This document shows positions 35,484 through 44,441 of a stretch of DNA of 64,000 bases, in pieces. The DNA is taken from positions 124,001-188,000 of the forward strand of contig NZ_PJRT01000018.1 in assembly GCF_002858935.1 (NCBI RefSeq), given 5' to 3'. This stretch comes from Pantoea endophytica. Lineage in GTDB: Bacteria > Pseudomonadota > Gammaproteobacteria > Enterobacterales > Enterobacteriaceae. How positions within the stretch are numbered: position 1 is the first letter of the stretch; every line of letters begins with the position of its first letter. A program made the position numbers and the translations under genes. Under the pieces are notes generated by a model that saw only the letters and a program-made list of their open reading frames with translations, did no database searches and was not told the DNA's origin.

Positions 35484-36539
35484 TTATTCGCCCCAGGTGG
35501 CTTCAAGCACGCGCAGCCAGTTGCCGTGGCAAATCTTCTCCAGCAGCTCGCGTGAATAGCCGCGTTGCGCCAGCGCCTGCACCAGTAGCGGGAATCCGGC
35601 CACGTCCTTCAGATCGCCCGGCATGGTGGCGCCATCGAGATCCGAACCAAAACCGACGCCCTCTTCCCCCACTTTTTCCAGCAGATACTCAACGTGACGC
35701 ACGATGGCATCGACGCCGGTCGGCGCATGACGATCGCCATCTTCACGCAGGAACGGCACGGCAAAATTGACGCCGACAAAGCCGTTGGTTTCGGCAATCG
35801 CCGCCAGCTGGCGATCGGTGAGATTACGCGACTGCGCGCTGAGCACATGCGCGTTGGAGTGGCTCGCCACCAGCGGCGCATCGCTGATTTCCGCGGTGTG
35901 CCAGAAGCCTTTCTCATCCATATGCGACAAGTCGACCATGATGCGGCGGCGATTACAGTCGCGCACCAGCTGCTTGCCCGCAGCCGTCAGGCCGTTGCCG
36001 ATATCTGGCGACGAGGGATAGAGGAACGGTACGCCGTCGCCGAACTGATTCGGGCGGCTCCACAGCGGTCCCAGCGTGCGCAAGCCGCTGGCATACAGCA
36101 TGTCGAGCAGCTCGCCGTGGGTATCCAGCGCTTCCGCACCTTCGACGTGCATCACCACCGCTAACACCTTGTTCGCCATGCAGTGACGAATCTCGCGCAC
36201 GCTGCGGCAAATCTTCACCTGGCCATTCGAGGCCTGCTCAATGCGCAGCAGCAGCGCCAGCATGGAAAACGTCGCGTCGCGCGCTGAGTTGATAATTTCC
36301 TGAGGAAAATCTGCGAGGTCTGGCGCACTTCTTGCAATCAGAGGGTGGGACGGCACCCAGGTGGCGAAAATGCCACCTACCATATTTCCCTGACGGATAC
36401 GCGGCAAGTCCATTTGGCCCGTTTTGGTGCCAGTAAAAAAGGCATTAACCGCGTCCGGCTGATGGTGCTGCCACAGCTTATTCAGCACATCGTTGTGGCC
36501 GTCAAAGACCGGAATATCGAGGGTAATCGAGTCAGACAT
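35484..36539 (-). CDS. Membrane-dipeptidase family (M19) zinc dipeptidase
   Basis: A 351-residue TIM-barrel metallopeptidase. His15 and Asp17 in DGHNDVL begin the two-zinc site; the bridging Glu is in VMHVEGAEAL, and later His ligands lie in VDLSHMD and ASHSNAHV. The C-terminal GSDLDGATMPGDLKDVAGFP matches bacterial M19 enzymes. Family members cleave dipeptides, many of them with a C-terminal D-residue (L-X-D-Y). There is no signal peptide in the trimmed form, so it acts in the cytosol on imported dipeptides. ATG 36539 is my choice; ATG 36554 would add five residues. Confidence 0.87.
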   Translation of the reverse strand: MSDSITLDIPVFDGHNDVLNKLWQHHQPDAVNAFFTGTKTGQMDLPRIRQGNMVGGIFATWVPSHPLIARSAPDLADFPQEIINSARDATFSMLALLLRIEQASNGQVKICRSVREIRHCMANKVLAVVMHVEGAEALDTHGELLDMLYASGLRTLGPLWSRPNQFGDGVPFLYPSSPDIGNGLTAAGKQLVRDCNRRRIMVDLSHMDEKGFWHTAEISDAPLVASHSNAHVLSAQSRNLTDRQLAAIAETNGFVGVNFAVPFLREDGDRHAPTGVDAIVRHVEYLLEKVGEEGVGFGSDLDGATMPGDLKDVAGFPLLVQALAQRGYSRELLEKICHGNWLRVLEATWGE

Positions 36540-36737
36540 GTTGTTCAGTTCCATGTTCGGGGGAAAGCGCAGCACTGCCAGCTGGCGGAGCAAATTGCAC
36601 CATAAAAGGGCAAAACCACACGCGTGAAACAAAGGACGCAGAACCGGTATTAATCCTCCGGTGGGTGCCTAAAGTCAAGACAAAAAACAATCAAATAACG
36701 ATTTTTTATTTTAATTATCAATAAGTTGGGAGTTTAC

Positions 36738-38333
36738 ATGGTTACCAGAAGACGTTTTCTTGCAGGATGCACTGCTGTACCTGTTGTTTCCTACCTCAGC
36801 CTGAATTCTTCCTTTGCCGCGACGCCACCGACCATGCTGGTGATCGCGATGCAGCTTGATAACATCACCAGCCTCGATCCACACGAAAGCTTCGAAGCCA
36901 CCGGCGGCCAGATCTGCGGCAACCTCTATCAACGTTTAGTCACGCCCGATCCTAAGCAAGCCGATAAAGTGATTGGTCAACTGGCGCAAAGCTGGGACGT
37001 CAGCAGCGATAACGGTACCTACACTTTCCATCTCGATCCGGCGGCCAAATTCGCCGATGGTTCGCCGCTTACCGCAGAAGACGTGGCGTTCTCGATTGAG
37101 CGTATCGTCAAGCTGGATAAAAGCCCGGCCTTTATTATCAACCAGTTCGGCTTTACCAAAGACAACGTGACGCAGCGGGTCACCGCGAAAGATGCGCACA
37201 CCGTGGAGATGAAACTCGGCGCGCCAGCGGCCGAAACCTTCCTGCTCTACTGCTTGTCCGCCACCGTCGGCAGCATCGTGTCGAAGAAAGCCTGTCTGGC
37301 GAACCAGCAGAACAACGACTTCGGTAACGGATGGCTAAAACAGCACAGCGCCGGCTCCGGTGCCTTTACCCTGCGCACCTGGAATGCCAGCGAAACGGTG
37401 ATTCTGGAGATTAGCCCGCAATATAAAGGCGCCAGCAAAACCAAACGCGTGATCCTCAAACACATCGCCGACCCAGCCGCGCAGGCGCTGATGCTGAAAA
37501 AAGGCGATGTTGATGCCGCATATGACCTCACCACCGAACAGCTGCTGCAGGTGAAAAACGACAGCAGCGTGTCGCTGGTGAATCAGTCACTGTCGGCCAT
37601 CATGCTGATGTCGTGCAACACCAATAATCCGTATCTGAAAAAACCGCAGGTGTGGCAGGCGCTGAAGTGGGCGCTGGATTACGACAGCATTCAGAAAAAC
37701 ATTCTGTCGATGAGTTTTGTCACCCATCAAAGTTTCCTGCCGAGCGGCTTCCCGGCGGCGCTGGACGATACGCCATTCCACAAAGATGTGGCGAAAGCCA
37801 AAGCGCTGCTGGCCGAAGCGGGATTTCCGGACGGTTTCGAAATCACCCTCGATCACTACTCCATGCAACCCTATCCGGACATCGCGCAGGCAATTCAGAC
37901 GCAATTGGGCGCGATTGGCATCAAAGTGTCACTGATCGCCGCCGAAAACCGCCAGGTTCTGACCAAGATGCGTGCGCGTCAGCATCAGTTGGCATTGACG
38001 GTTTGGGGCGCCGATTACTTTGATCCCAACTCCAACACCGAAGCCTTCTGCGTTAACACTGACAACAGCGATAACGCGCGTGCGCGAACGCTGGCGTGGC
38101 GCTGCAGCTGGTCAGACGATGAATTTAACAAACTCACCGAGCAGGCGCTGCATGAGCCGGATCCGGCGAAGCGCATCGCGCTCTATCAGCAGATTCAGCA
38201 GCTAGGCCGCGAGAAGAGCCCGTTTATTTTCATGATGCAGAAGACCAAAAACGTGGCCACCAGCAAAGCGCTGAGTGATGTCCACATGACCGTACTGGAG
38301 CAGTGGCCGTATGCGCAGGTGAAAAAAGCCTGA
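36738..38333 (+). CDS. Peptide ABC importer, periplasmic binding protein
   Basis: A 531-residue SBP_bac_5 (DppA/OppA type) receptor. MVTRRRFLAGCTAVPVVSYL has a twin-arginine motif followed by Cys12; this may be a Tat signal, and LAGC also resembles a lipobox, so it could be a lipoprotein. The core holds DNITSLDPHESFEATGGQICGNLYQRL, DVAFSIERIVKLDKS and the YDSIQK(N) segment of the family. The next gene's ATG overlaps its stop (TGATG). It starts a six-gene rightward operon. Confidence 0.87.
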   Translation: MVTRRRFLAGCTAVPVVSYLSLNSSFAATPPTMLVIAMQLDNITSLDPHESFEATGGQICGNLYQRLVTPDPKQADKVIGQLAQSWDVSSDNGTYTFHLDPAAKFADGSPLTAEDVAFSIERIVKLDKSPAFIINQFGFTKDNVTQRVTAKDAHTVEMKLGAPAAETFLLYCLSATVGSIVSKKACLANQQNNDFGNGWLKQHSAGSGAFTLRTWNASETVILEISPQYKGASKTKRVILKHIADPAAQALMLKKGDVDAAYDLTTEQLLQVKNDSSVSLVNQSLSAIMLMSCNTNNPYLKKPQVWQALKWALDYDSIQKNILSMSFVTHQSFLPSGFPAALDDTPFHKDVAKAKALLAEAGFPDGFEITLDHYSMQPYPDIAQAIQTQLGAIGIKVSLIAAENRQVLTKMRARQHQLALTVWGADYFDPNSNTEAFCVNTDNSDNARARTLAWRCSWSDDEFNKLTEQALHEPDPAKRIALYQQIQQLGREKSPFIFMMQKTKNVATSKALSDVHMTVLEQWPYAQVKKA

Positions 38334-39343
38334 TGCCGTTACTGAAGAGAATCGTCAGCACCTTGGGAAGCCTGGTGCTGACGCTGTTTGGTCTGTCGGT
38401 GTTGACCTTTTTCATTGGCCGCGTCATGCCCACCGATCCGGTGCTGGCGGCGGTCGGTGATAACGCACCGCAATCGGTGGTTGAGCGCGTACGTGCGGAA
38501 ATGGGGCTGGATCAGCCCCTTTACGTGCAGTTTGGTCACTACCTCAATCAACTGCTGCATGGCGATCTCGGTAAATCGATTCTCACCTCGAATCCGGTGA
38601 TTACCGACATCGCCCGCTTCTTCCCCGCCACCATGGAACTGGCAACGGCGGCCATCATCATCGCGGCGCTGATCGGTATTCCGCTCGGCGTGTGGGCGGC
38701 GGTGCGTCAACGTTCGTGGGTCGACCAAACCATTCGCGTGATCTGTCTCGCCGGCCATTCGCTGCCGGTGTTCGTGCTGGCGCTGCTGAGCCTGCTGGTG
38801 TTCTACGCGGTGCTCGGCATTGCGCCCGGCCCCGGACGGCAGGACATCATCTGGCAGGATATGGTGCCGCAGGTCACCGGCTTTCTCACCATCGATTCGC
38901 TGCTGGCCGGGGAAACAGACGCCTTCTGGGATGCGCTGGCCCACATGGCGCAGCCGGTGCTGATTCTGGCCTACTTCAGCATGGCCTACATCACGCGTAT
39001 GACGCGCACCTTTATGCTTAACGCGCTGAGCGGCGAGTTCGTGATCACCGCGCGCGCCAAAGGCTTGTCGTCACGGCGGGTGATTTGGCGGCATGCATTT
39101 CCCACCGTGGCGGTTCAGCTGGTAACGGTGCTGGCGCTGACCTACGCCGGATTGCTGGAGGGCGCGGTGGTGACGGAAAACGTCTTCGCCTGGCCTGGCA
39201 TCGGCCAATATCTCACCACATCGCTGATGAACGCCGACATGAACCCGGTGATCGGCGCCACCTTGCTGGTCGGAACCGTGTATGTGCTGCTCAATCAGCT
39301 GGCTGACCTTCTCTATCGACTTTGGGACCCGCGCGTAAAATGA
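38333..39343 (+). CDS. Peptide ABC importer, permease 1 (DppB type)
   Basis: A 336-residue inner membrane permease with six helices. LFGLSVLTFFIGRVMPTDPVLAAVGDNAP opens the protein as in DppB/OppB; the EAA loop GEFVITARAKGLSSRRVIWRHAFP near residues 225-250 contacts the ATPase. The start ATG overlaps the binding protein stop; the stop overlaps the next ATG. Length is normal for the family. Confidence 0.88.
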   Translation: MPLLKRIVSTLGSLVLTLFGLSVLTFFIGRVMPTDPVLAAVGDNAPQSVVERVRAEMGLDQPLYVQFGHYLNQLLHGDLGKSILTSNPVITDIARFFPATMELATAAIIIAALIGIPLGVWAAVRQRSWVDQTIRVICLAGHSLPVFVLALLSLLVFYAVLGIAPGPGRQDIIWQDMVPQVTGFLTIDSLLAGETDAFWDALAHMAQPVLILAYFSMAYITRMTRTFMLNALSGEFVITARAKGLSSRRVIWRHAFPTVAVQLVTVLALTYAGLLEGAVVTENVFAWPGIGQYLTTSLMNADMNPVIGATLLVGTVYVLLNQLADLLYRLWDPRVK

Positions 39344-40239
39344 TCTTCTTCTCACGAGAATGGCTGCTTGACGACACGCCAGCCAATCGTCGCCAGGCGG
39401 TGTGGGGCCGGCGTTATCGCTTGTGGCTCAGCCTGCGCAGTAATCCACTGGCGATGGCCGGACTGCTGGTGGTGGCGGTGATGCTGCTGCTGGCGCTGTT
39501 TGCGCCGTGGCTAACGCCGTTCGAACCCGGCATGCAGCATCTGGAAAACCGTCTTGCGGCCCCTTCCGCCGCGCACTGGCTCGGCACCGATGAGCTGGGC
39601 CGCGATGTCTGGACGCGCATTATCTACGGCGGCCGCACCACGCTCGGCATGGTGATCGCCGTGGTGCTGCTTACCGCGCCGCTCGGCCTGCTGATTGGCT
39701 GCATCGCCGGATATGCCGGAGGCTTTATCGATAAAGCGCTGATGCGTTTGACCGACATCTTCCTCGCCTTCCCACGTCTGATTCTGGCGCTGGCGTTTGT
39801 CGCCGCGCTGAAACCCGGCGTGGAGAGCGCGATTCTGGCGATTGCCCTGACGTCGTGGCCGCCATATGCGCGTCTGGCGCGGGCCGAAACCCTGCAGTTC
39901 CGCCACAGCGACTTTATCGCCGCCAGCCGTCTGACCGGCGCTTCGCCGCTGCGCATTATCCTGCGCCACATCATGCCGCTGTGCGTGCCGAGCCTGATTG
40001 TGCGCGTCACGCTGGACATGAGCTCCATCATCATCACCGCTGCCAGCCTCGGTTTTCTCGGCATGGGCGCGCAGCCGCCGTCACCGGAATGGGGCACGAT
40101 GATCGCCACCGCGCGTCGTTTCCTGTTCAGCGAATGGTGGGTGCCATTGATGCCGTGTATTGCGATTTTCCTGACGTCATTGGCGTTCAACTTTCTCGGC
40201 GACGGTCTGCGTGACGTGCTGGATCCCAAGGAGCGCTAA
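39340..40239 (+). CDS. Peptide ABC importer, permease 2 (DppC type)
   Basis: A 299-residue permease. A cytosolic N-terminus (OppC_N type) precedes the first helix at about 45-65; HWLGTDELGRDVWTRIIYGGRTTL and the EAA loop SDFIAASRLTGASPLRIILRHIMP are conserved DppC blocks. It pairs with permease 1. ATGA overlap with the previous gene and no gap before the next gene show a tightly coupled operon. Confidence 0.88.
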   Translation: MIFFSREWLLDDTPANRRQAVWGRRYRLWLSLRSNPLAMAGLLVVAVMLLLALFAPWLTPFEPGMQHLENRLAAPSAAHWLGTDELGRDVWTRIIYGGRTTLGMVIAVVLLTAPLGLLIGCIAGYAGGFIDKALMRLTDIFLAFPRLILALAFVAALKPGVESAILAIALTSWPPYARLARAETLQFRHSDFIAASRLTGASPLRIILRHIMPLCVPSLIVRVTLDMSSIIITAASLGFLGMGAQPPSPEWGTMIATARRFLFSEWWVPLMPCIAIFLTSLAFNFLGDGLRDVLDPKER

Positions 40240-41067
40240 ATGTTGGTGGAAATTGAGAACCTGCGCGTTGCCTTCCGCTCGCGCAGCGAAACCGTTGAAG
40301 CAGTGCGCGGCGTCAGTTTTAGCGTTGGCCACGAGAAGTTCGCCATTGTCGGCGAAAGCGGTTCCGGCAAGTCACTGACCGCGCGTAGCCTGATGCAGTT
40401 ACTGCCGGGCAACGCGGAAGTCAGCGCCGACGTGCTGCGCTTTGACGGCATCGATCTGCGCGGAGCCAGCGAGAAAGTGCTGCGCAAAATACGCGGCAAG
40501 CGCGTCGGTTTTATCCTGCAGGACCCGAAATATTCGCTTAATCCGGTGATGACCATCGGCCAGCAGATTGCCGAAGCCTGGCGCGAGCACAAAGGCGGCA
40601 GCCGCAAAGCGGCGATGCAGGCGGCGATTGAGCTGCTGGAGCAGGTGAAGATTCGCGACCCTGAAGCCGTGGCGCAACGCTATCCGCATGAAGTTTCCGG
40701 CGGCATGGGCCAGCGCGTGATGATTGCCATGATGCTGGCACCCGATCCGGAGCTGTTAATCGCCGATGAACCCACCAGCGCGCTGGATGCCACGGTGCAG
40801 GCGGAGATCCTTAAGCTGATTGATGAGCTTGTGTCGGCGCGCGGCATGGGGCTGATTCTGATTAGCCACGATTTGCCGCTGGTGTCGCACTTCTGCGATC
40901 GCGTGGCGGTGATGTACGCCGGCCGCATCGTTGAGCTGCTCGATGCCGGGCAGTTGCAGCAGGCGCAGCATCCCTATACGCGCGGTTTGCTGGCGTGTTT
41001 GCCGTCGTTGCGCCATCCGCGCGAGCGTTTACCCGTATTGCAGCGCGATGCCGCGTGGCGAGAATAA
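40240..41067 (+). CDS. Peptide ABC importer, ATPase 1 (DppD type)
   Basis: A 275-residue ATPase. Walker A GESGSGKS, signature VSGGMGQRVMIAMML, Walker [14 protein letters not shown]-loop ISHDL. The GSGKSLTARSLMQLLPG and GKRVGFILQDPKYSLNP segments place it with DppD/OppD. The C-terminal QLQQAQHPYTRGLLACLPSL ends a little before the usual 320-residue length, so it lacks the full iron-sulfur-like C-terminal cluster region of DppD. It starts on the base after the permease 2 stop. Confidence 0.88.
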   Translation: MLVEIENLRVAFRSRSETVEAVRGVSFSVGHEKFAIVGESGSGKSLTARSLMQLLPGNAEVSADVLRFDGIDLRGASEKVLRKIRGKRVGFILQDPKYSLNPVMTIGQQIAEAWREHKGGSRKAAMQAAIELLEQVKIRDPEAVAQRYPHEVSGGMGQRVMIAMMLAPDPELLIADEPTSALDATVQAEILKLIDELVSARGMGLILISHDLPLVSHFCDRVAVMYAGRIVELLDAGQLQQAQHPYTRGLLACLPSLRHPRERLPVLQRDAAWRE

Positions 41068-41070
41068 TTT

Positions 41071-41811
41071 ATGATTCAAATCGATAACCTGCGCATCAAT
41101 TTCGGTGCGCACACGGCGGTGAAAGACGTCAGCTTCACGGTCGGTAACGGCGAAAGCTTTGGCCTGGTTGGTGAAAGCGGTTCGGGCAAATCCACCATCC
41201 TGCGCGCGCTCGCCGGACTGAATGCCGACTGGCAAGGCAGCATGCTGTTTGGTGGCATGCAGCTCAGCGCCAAACGCAGCCGCGCCTTCTATCGTCAGGT
41301 GCAGATGGTATTTCAGGATCCGTTTGGTTCGCTGCACCCGCGCCAGACCATCGATCGCATCCTGCACGAACCGCTGCTGGTGCATCAGCTCGATCGCGCC
41401 GAACAGCGCATCAGCCAGGCGTTAAGCGAAGTGGGGTTGCCCGCGTCGGTGCGTTTCCGCTATCCGCATCAGCTGTCGGGCGGCCAGCGTCAGCGCGTGG
41501 CGATTGCGCGCGCGCTGATCGCCGAACCGGAAGTGCTGCTGCTGGATGAGCCGACCTCGGCGCTGGATGTGTCGGTGCAGGCCGAAATCCTCAATTTACT
41601 CAGCGATCTCCGCAGCGAGCGCAAACTCACCTACATTATGGTGACGCATAACCTCGCGGTGGTAACGCATCTGTGTCAGCGCATTGGCGTGATGCAGAAT
41701 GGCGAGATGGTGGAACAGCTGAGCGCCGACGATCTGCGCGCGCGGCGCATCCAGCATCCACATACCGCCCAACTTTTCGATCTCAGCATGACGCTGGAGG
41801 AACCGGCATGA
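41071..41811 (+). CDS. Peptide ABC importer, ATPase 2 (DppF type)
   Basis: A 246-residue ATPase with Walker A GESGSGKST, Q-loop VFQDPFGSLHPR, signature LSGGQRQRVAIAR, Walker B LLLDEPTSALD and H-loop VTHNLAVV. The FQDPFGSLHPRQTI box is typical of DppF/OppF. It is shorter than DppF (about 330) because the C-terminal extension is missing, as in some DdpF-type proteins. Its stop overlaps the D-aminopeptidase start. Confidence 0.88.
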   Translation: MIQIDNLRINFGAHTAVKDVSFTVGNGESFGLVGESGSGKSTILRALAGLNADWQGSMLFGGMQLSAKRSRAFYRQVQMVFQDPFGSLHPRQTIDRILHEPLLVHQLDRAEQRISQALSEVGLPASVRFRYPHQLSGGQRQRVAIARALIAEPEVLLLDEPTSALDVSVQAEILNLLSDLRSERKLTYIMVTHNLAVVTHLCQRIGVMQNGEMVEQLSADDLRARRIQHPHTAQLFDLSMTLEEPA

Positions 41812-43334
41812 CCGCTTACTGGCAACGCGCCGCGGATGTCGCACAACAGATCACTGAAAGCTGGCAACAGCCAGGCGCGCCGGGCGGTGCGATGATCCTG
41901 TTTGATGCGCAGCAGATTCACTCAACCTACTGCGCCGGATTGGCCGATTTGGCGCAGCAAACGCCGTTTAGCGCCGACAGCGTGGTGCGTTTCGCCTCCA
42001 TCACCAAACATCTGTTTGCCGCGCTGGTGACCGGACCGGGACGCCGCTATCTCAAGCTCGACGATCCGCTGGTGCAGCATCTGCCGCAGCTGCGCGGCGC
42101 CAACGGCCAGATCACTGTCGGCCAGGCGTTGGATATGAGCAGCGGTTTGCCGGACGTGCGTGAAACCTTATCGCTGCTGGGATTGTCGGTGTACAACGCC
42201 ACCCGCGCCGACGACCTGCTGGATTTTGTCGCGCGCGAAGGCGATCTCAACTACGCGCCCGGCAGCGAAATCTCCTACACCAACACCGGCTATCGGCTGG
42301 TTGAAGAGGCGCTGAAAGCCAAAGGCGTGTTATTTAATGACCTGCTGCAGCAGTACATCTGTGATCCGCTGGACATCAACCTGATTGCGCCGGAAAGCTG
42401 GTTCGATATTGTGCCCGGTTTAGTGCCCGGCTACTGGCAAAACGGCGCGCAGTGGCAGCTCTCCAGCGCCGGTTTGCATCTCTCGGCATCGGGTAGCGTC
42501 ACTGGCAGCCTGAATCATCTGACGCGCTGGCTGCAAAGCCTGCTGGCCGATAGCGGGCCGGGCGCGGGCGTGCTGCAGCGCCTGAGCGCGCCGCGCAATC
42601 TCAACGATGGCCGCACCAGCGGGTACGGTTTGGGCATCACCAGCTCGACGCTTGGCAGCCAGACGCTGTTCGGTCACGGCGGTTCGCATGCCGGTTATAA
42701 GAGCTATTTCCTGCTGCATCCGGAGCTGAAAATCGGCGTGGCGCTGGTCGCCAACCGCGAAGATGTCGCCACGTCGGAAAGCGTGCTGCGCGTGATGGCG
42801 GCGCTGCTCAATCGCGCGTTACCCGAGAAAGGACACGATTTAACACCCGGACTTTACGTGGCGGAAGACGCCGCCGACTGGCTGGAAATCAAAGGCGCGA
42901 CCGCCACCTGGCTCGGCGCAGGCGAAACCTTGTGGCGTGACGATGTGCACGGCACGGCGGTGTCGCTCTCCAGCACTTTCCCGATGCAGTTACGCCATGC
43001 TGGCGCGGCGATTGTGGGAGAGATTGGTCATGCCGCCCGACGTTTTGTGCCGGTGCAGGCCGATCAGGCCAGCCTCGATCATCTGCAGGGCCGCTGGTTC
43101 GCGCCGCAGTGGCGCAGCGAGTTGGTGATTGAGGGCGACAGCTTAATCATGGGCATCGGCCCGGCGGCAATTCGTGCGCGTTTGCAGTCGCTGGGCAACG
43201 ATCGCCTATTAGCTACCGCGCAGGATGGACCGTGGGAGAAGCGCTTCGCGATTGCGCGCGAAGGCGACACGCTGCGGCTGCTGTTGAACCGCAGCCGCGT
43301 GGTGCGCTTTTTACAGACAGCACGCCCTAAATAA
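41808..43334 (+). CDS. D-aminopeptidase, serine peptidase family S12 (DAP type)
   Basis: A 508-residue cytosolic enzyme of the penicillin-binding-protein fold. Ser64-Ile-Thr-Lys67 is the SxxK motif, Tyr157-Thr-Asn159 the YxN motif and His290 lies in GHGG. In the D-aminopeptidase of Ochrobactrum (Brucella) anthropi the same residues are Ser62, Lys65, Tyr153 and His287, and the total length is about 520 with two C-terminal beta-barrel domains; this protein also has about 180 residues after the catalytic domain. It would remove N-terminal D-residues such as D-Ala from peptides. The ATG overlaps the ATPase stop. The last two codons and the TAA lie within a repeat element. Confidence 0.85.
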   Translation: MTAYWQRAADVAQQITESWQQPGAPGGAMILFDAQQIHSTYCAGLADLAQQTPFSADSVVRFASITKHLFAALVTGPGRRYLKLDDPLVQHLPQLRGANGQITVGQALDMSSGLPDVRETLSLLGLSVYNATRADDLLDFVAREGDLNYAPGSEISYTNTGYRLVEEALKAKGVLFNDLLQQYICDPLDINLIAPESWFDIVPGLVPGYWQNGAQWQLSSAGLHLSASGSVTGSLNHLTRWLQSLLADSGPGAGVLQRLSAPRNLNDGRTSGYGLGITSSTLGSQTLFGHGGSHAGYKSYFLLHPELKIGVALVANREDVATSESVLRVMAALLNRALPEKGHDLTPGLYVAEDAADWLEIKGATATWLGAGETLWRDDVHGTAVSLSSTFPMQLRHAGAAIVGEIGHAARRFVPVQADQASLDHLQGRWFAPQWRSELVIEGDSLIMGIGPAAIRARLQSLGNDRLLATAQDGPWEKRFAIAREGDTLRLLLNRSRVVRFLQTARPK

Positions 43335-43449
43335 TTCGAGTTGCAGCAAGGCGGCAAGTGGGTGAATCCCCAGGAGCTTACATCAGTAAGTGACTGGGGT
43401 GAGCACACGTAGCCAACGCAGCGGCGGCTCGAAGTATGACGGGCGCTAA
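43323..43449. repeat. 125-bp dispersed element, copy 2
   Basis: About 85 percent the same as copy 1 (5765-5891) by eye and in the same orientation: CGCCCTAAATAATTCGAG at the left, the CCCCAG...CTGGGG core and GAAGTATGACGGGCG at the right. The left end supplies the stop codon of the D-aminopeptidase gene and the right end runs into the stop codon of the convergent hydrolase gene. Confidence 0.85.
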
Positions 43450-44282
43450 GCCACGTAATGATGTAAACGACCGATTTTCTCGATTTCCACTTCAATCTCA
43501 TCGCCGGGGAACATAAACAGCGGTGGCGTGCGTTTTTTACCGACGCCGCCCGGTGAACCGGTGATGATCACATCGCCTGGCGACAGCGGGCTGAACGCGG
43601 AGATGTACTCAATGATCTTCGCCACCGGATGCACCATGCTGGCGGTGGTGTCGTTCTGCACTTCGCGCTGATTGAGCCAGGTTTTGATCGCCAGCTGCTG
43701 CGGATCGGGGATCTCGTCAGCGGTGGTCATCCACGGTCCGAAACCGCCGGTCTGCTGCCAGTTTTTCCCGGCGGTGAACCAGGTAAACTGCATGTCGCGC
43801 ACCGTGGCATCCATAAAGCAGCTGTAGCCCGCAACGTGCTGCAGCGCATCGGCGGCTTTCACCTGATAGGCCGCTTGGCCGATGATCACCGCCAGTTCAC
43901 CTTCGTAATCAAATTCCTGCGTGGTGATGGGTTTCAGCAGCGGCTGCTGGTGCGCCGCCAGCGAATCCGCGAAACGCACAAATAGCGTCGGCGCTTCAAT
44001 CGTCTCGGCAAACTCTTTGCGTTTGTCGGCGTAGTTCATGCCAACGCAGAACACTTTGCCAGGATTTTCCACCACCGGCAGGAAGCGAATGGCGCTAAAC
44101 GGGTGATCAATCGGCTGGGACACATAGGCGTCGAGATCGCTTAACGCGCCGCGTTGCAGCAAGGTTTTCAGGTCCGGGCAGTCAGCACCAAGACGCAAGC
44201 CGATATCAATCACGCCCTCTTGCTGCACAATACCGTAACTTTTTCTTTGCTGGTCAATAAGATAAAAACTGCAGAGCTGCAT
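43446..44282 (-). CDS. Fumarylacetoacetate hydrolase family protein
   Basis: A 278-residue cytosolic enzyme. FCVGMNYADKRKEFAE, PTLFVRFADSLAAHQQPLL, the DYEGELAVIIG stretch with the metal-binding Glu residues, and TGSPGGVGKKRTPPLFMFPGDEIEVEIE are the FAH blocks. Members hydrolyse or decarboxylate acylpyruvates and related beta-diketo acids. No pathway partner is next to it. ATG 44282 has GAGG upstream. A REP pair separates it from the leftward peptide operon, so it may have its own promoter or be the last gene of that unit. Confidence 0.83.
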   Translation of the reverse strand: MQLCSFYLIDQQRKSYGIVQQEGVIDIGLRLGADCPDLKTLLQRGALSDLDAYVSQPIDHPFSAIRFLPVVENPGKVFCVGMNYADKRKEFAETIEAPTLFVRFADSLAAHQQPLLKPITTQEFDYEGELAVIIGQAAYQVKAADALQHVAGYSCFMDATVRDMQFTWFTAGKNWQQTGGFGPWMTTADEIPDPQQLAIKTWLNQREVQNDTTASMVHPVAKIIEYISAFSPLSPGDVIITGSPGGVGKKRTPPLFMFPGDEIEVEIEKIGRLHHYVA

Positions 44283-44372
44283 GACTGCCTCGTTGTGATC
44301 TATAAATTGCGCGCAGGTTAGCAAAATTCAGCAGGAAATGCGGACCGACCTGATGACGCTATTTTCCACATC

Positions 44373-44433
44373 GCGCAATAAATTGCGCCGCTACGGTATG
44401 TGCACATATTGGTAGCGGCGCGATTTATCGCAC
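44373..44433. repeat. REP-like inverted pair
   Basis: A reverse unit GCGCAATAAATTGCGCCGCT... (44373-44395) and a forward unit GGTAGCGGCGCGATTTATCG... (44411-44433) around a 15-nt spacer, immediately beyond the stop of the M55 gene. Confidence 0.8.
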
Positions 44434-44441
44434 ATTTTACA

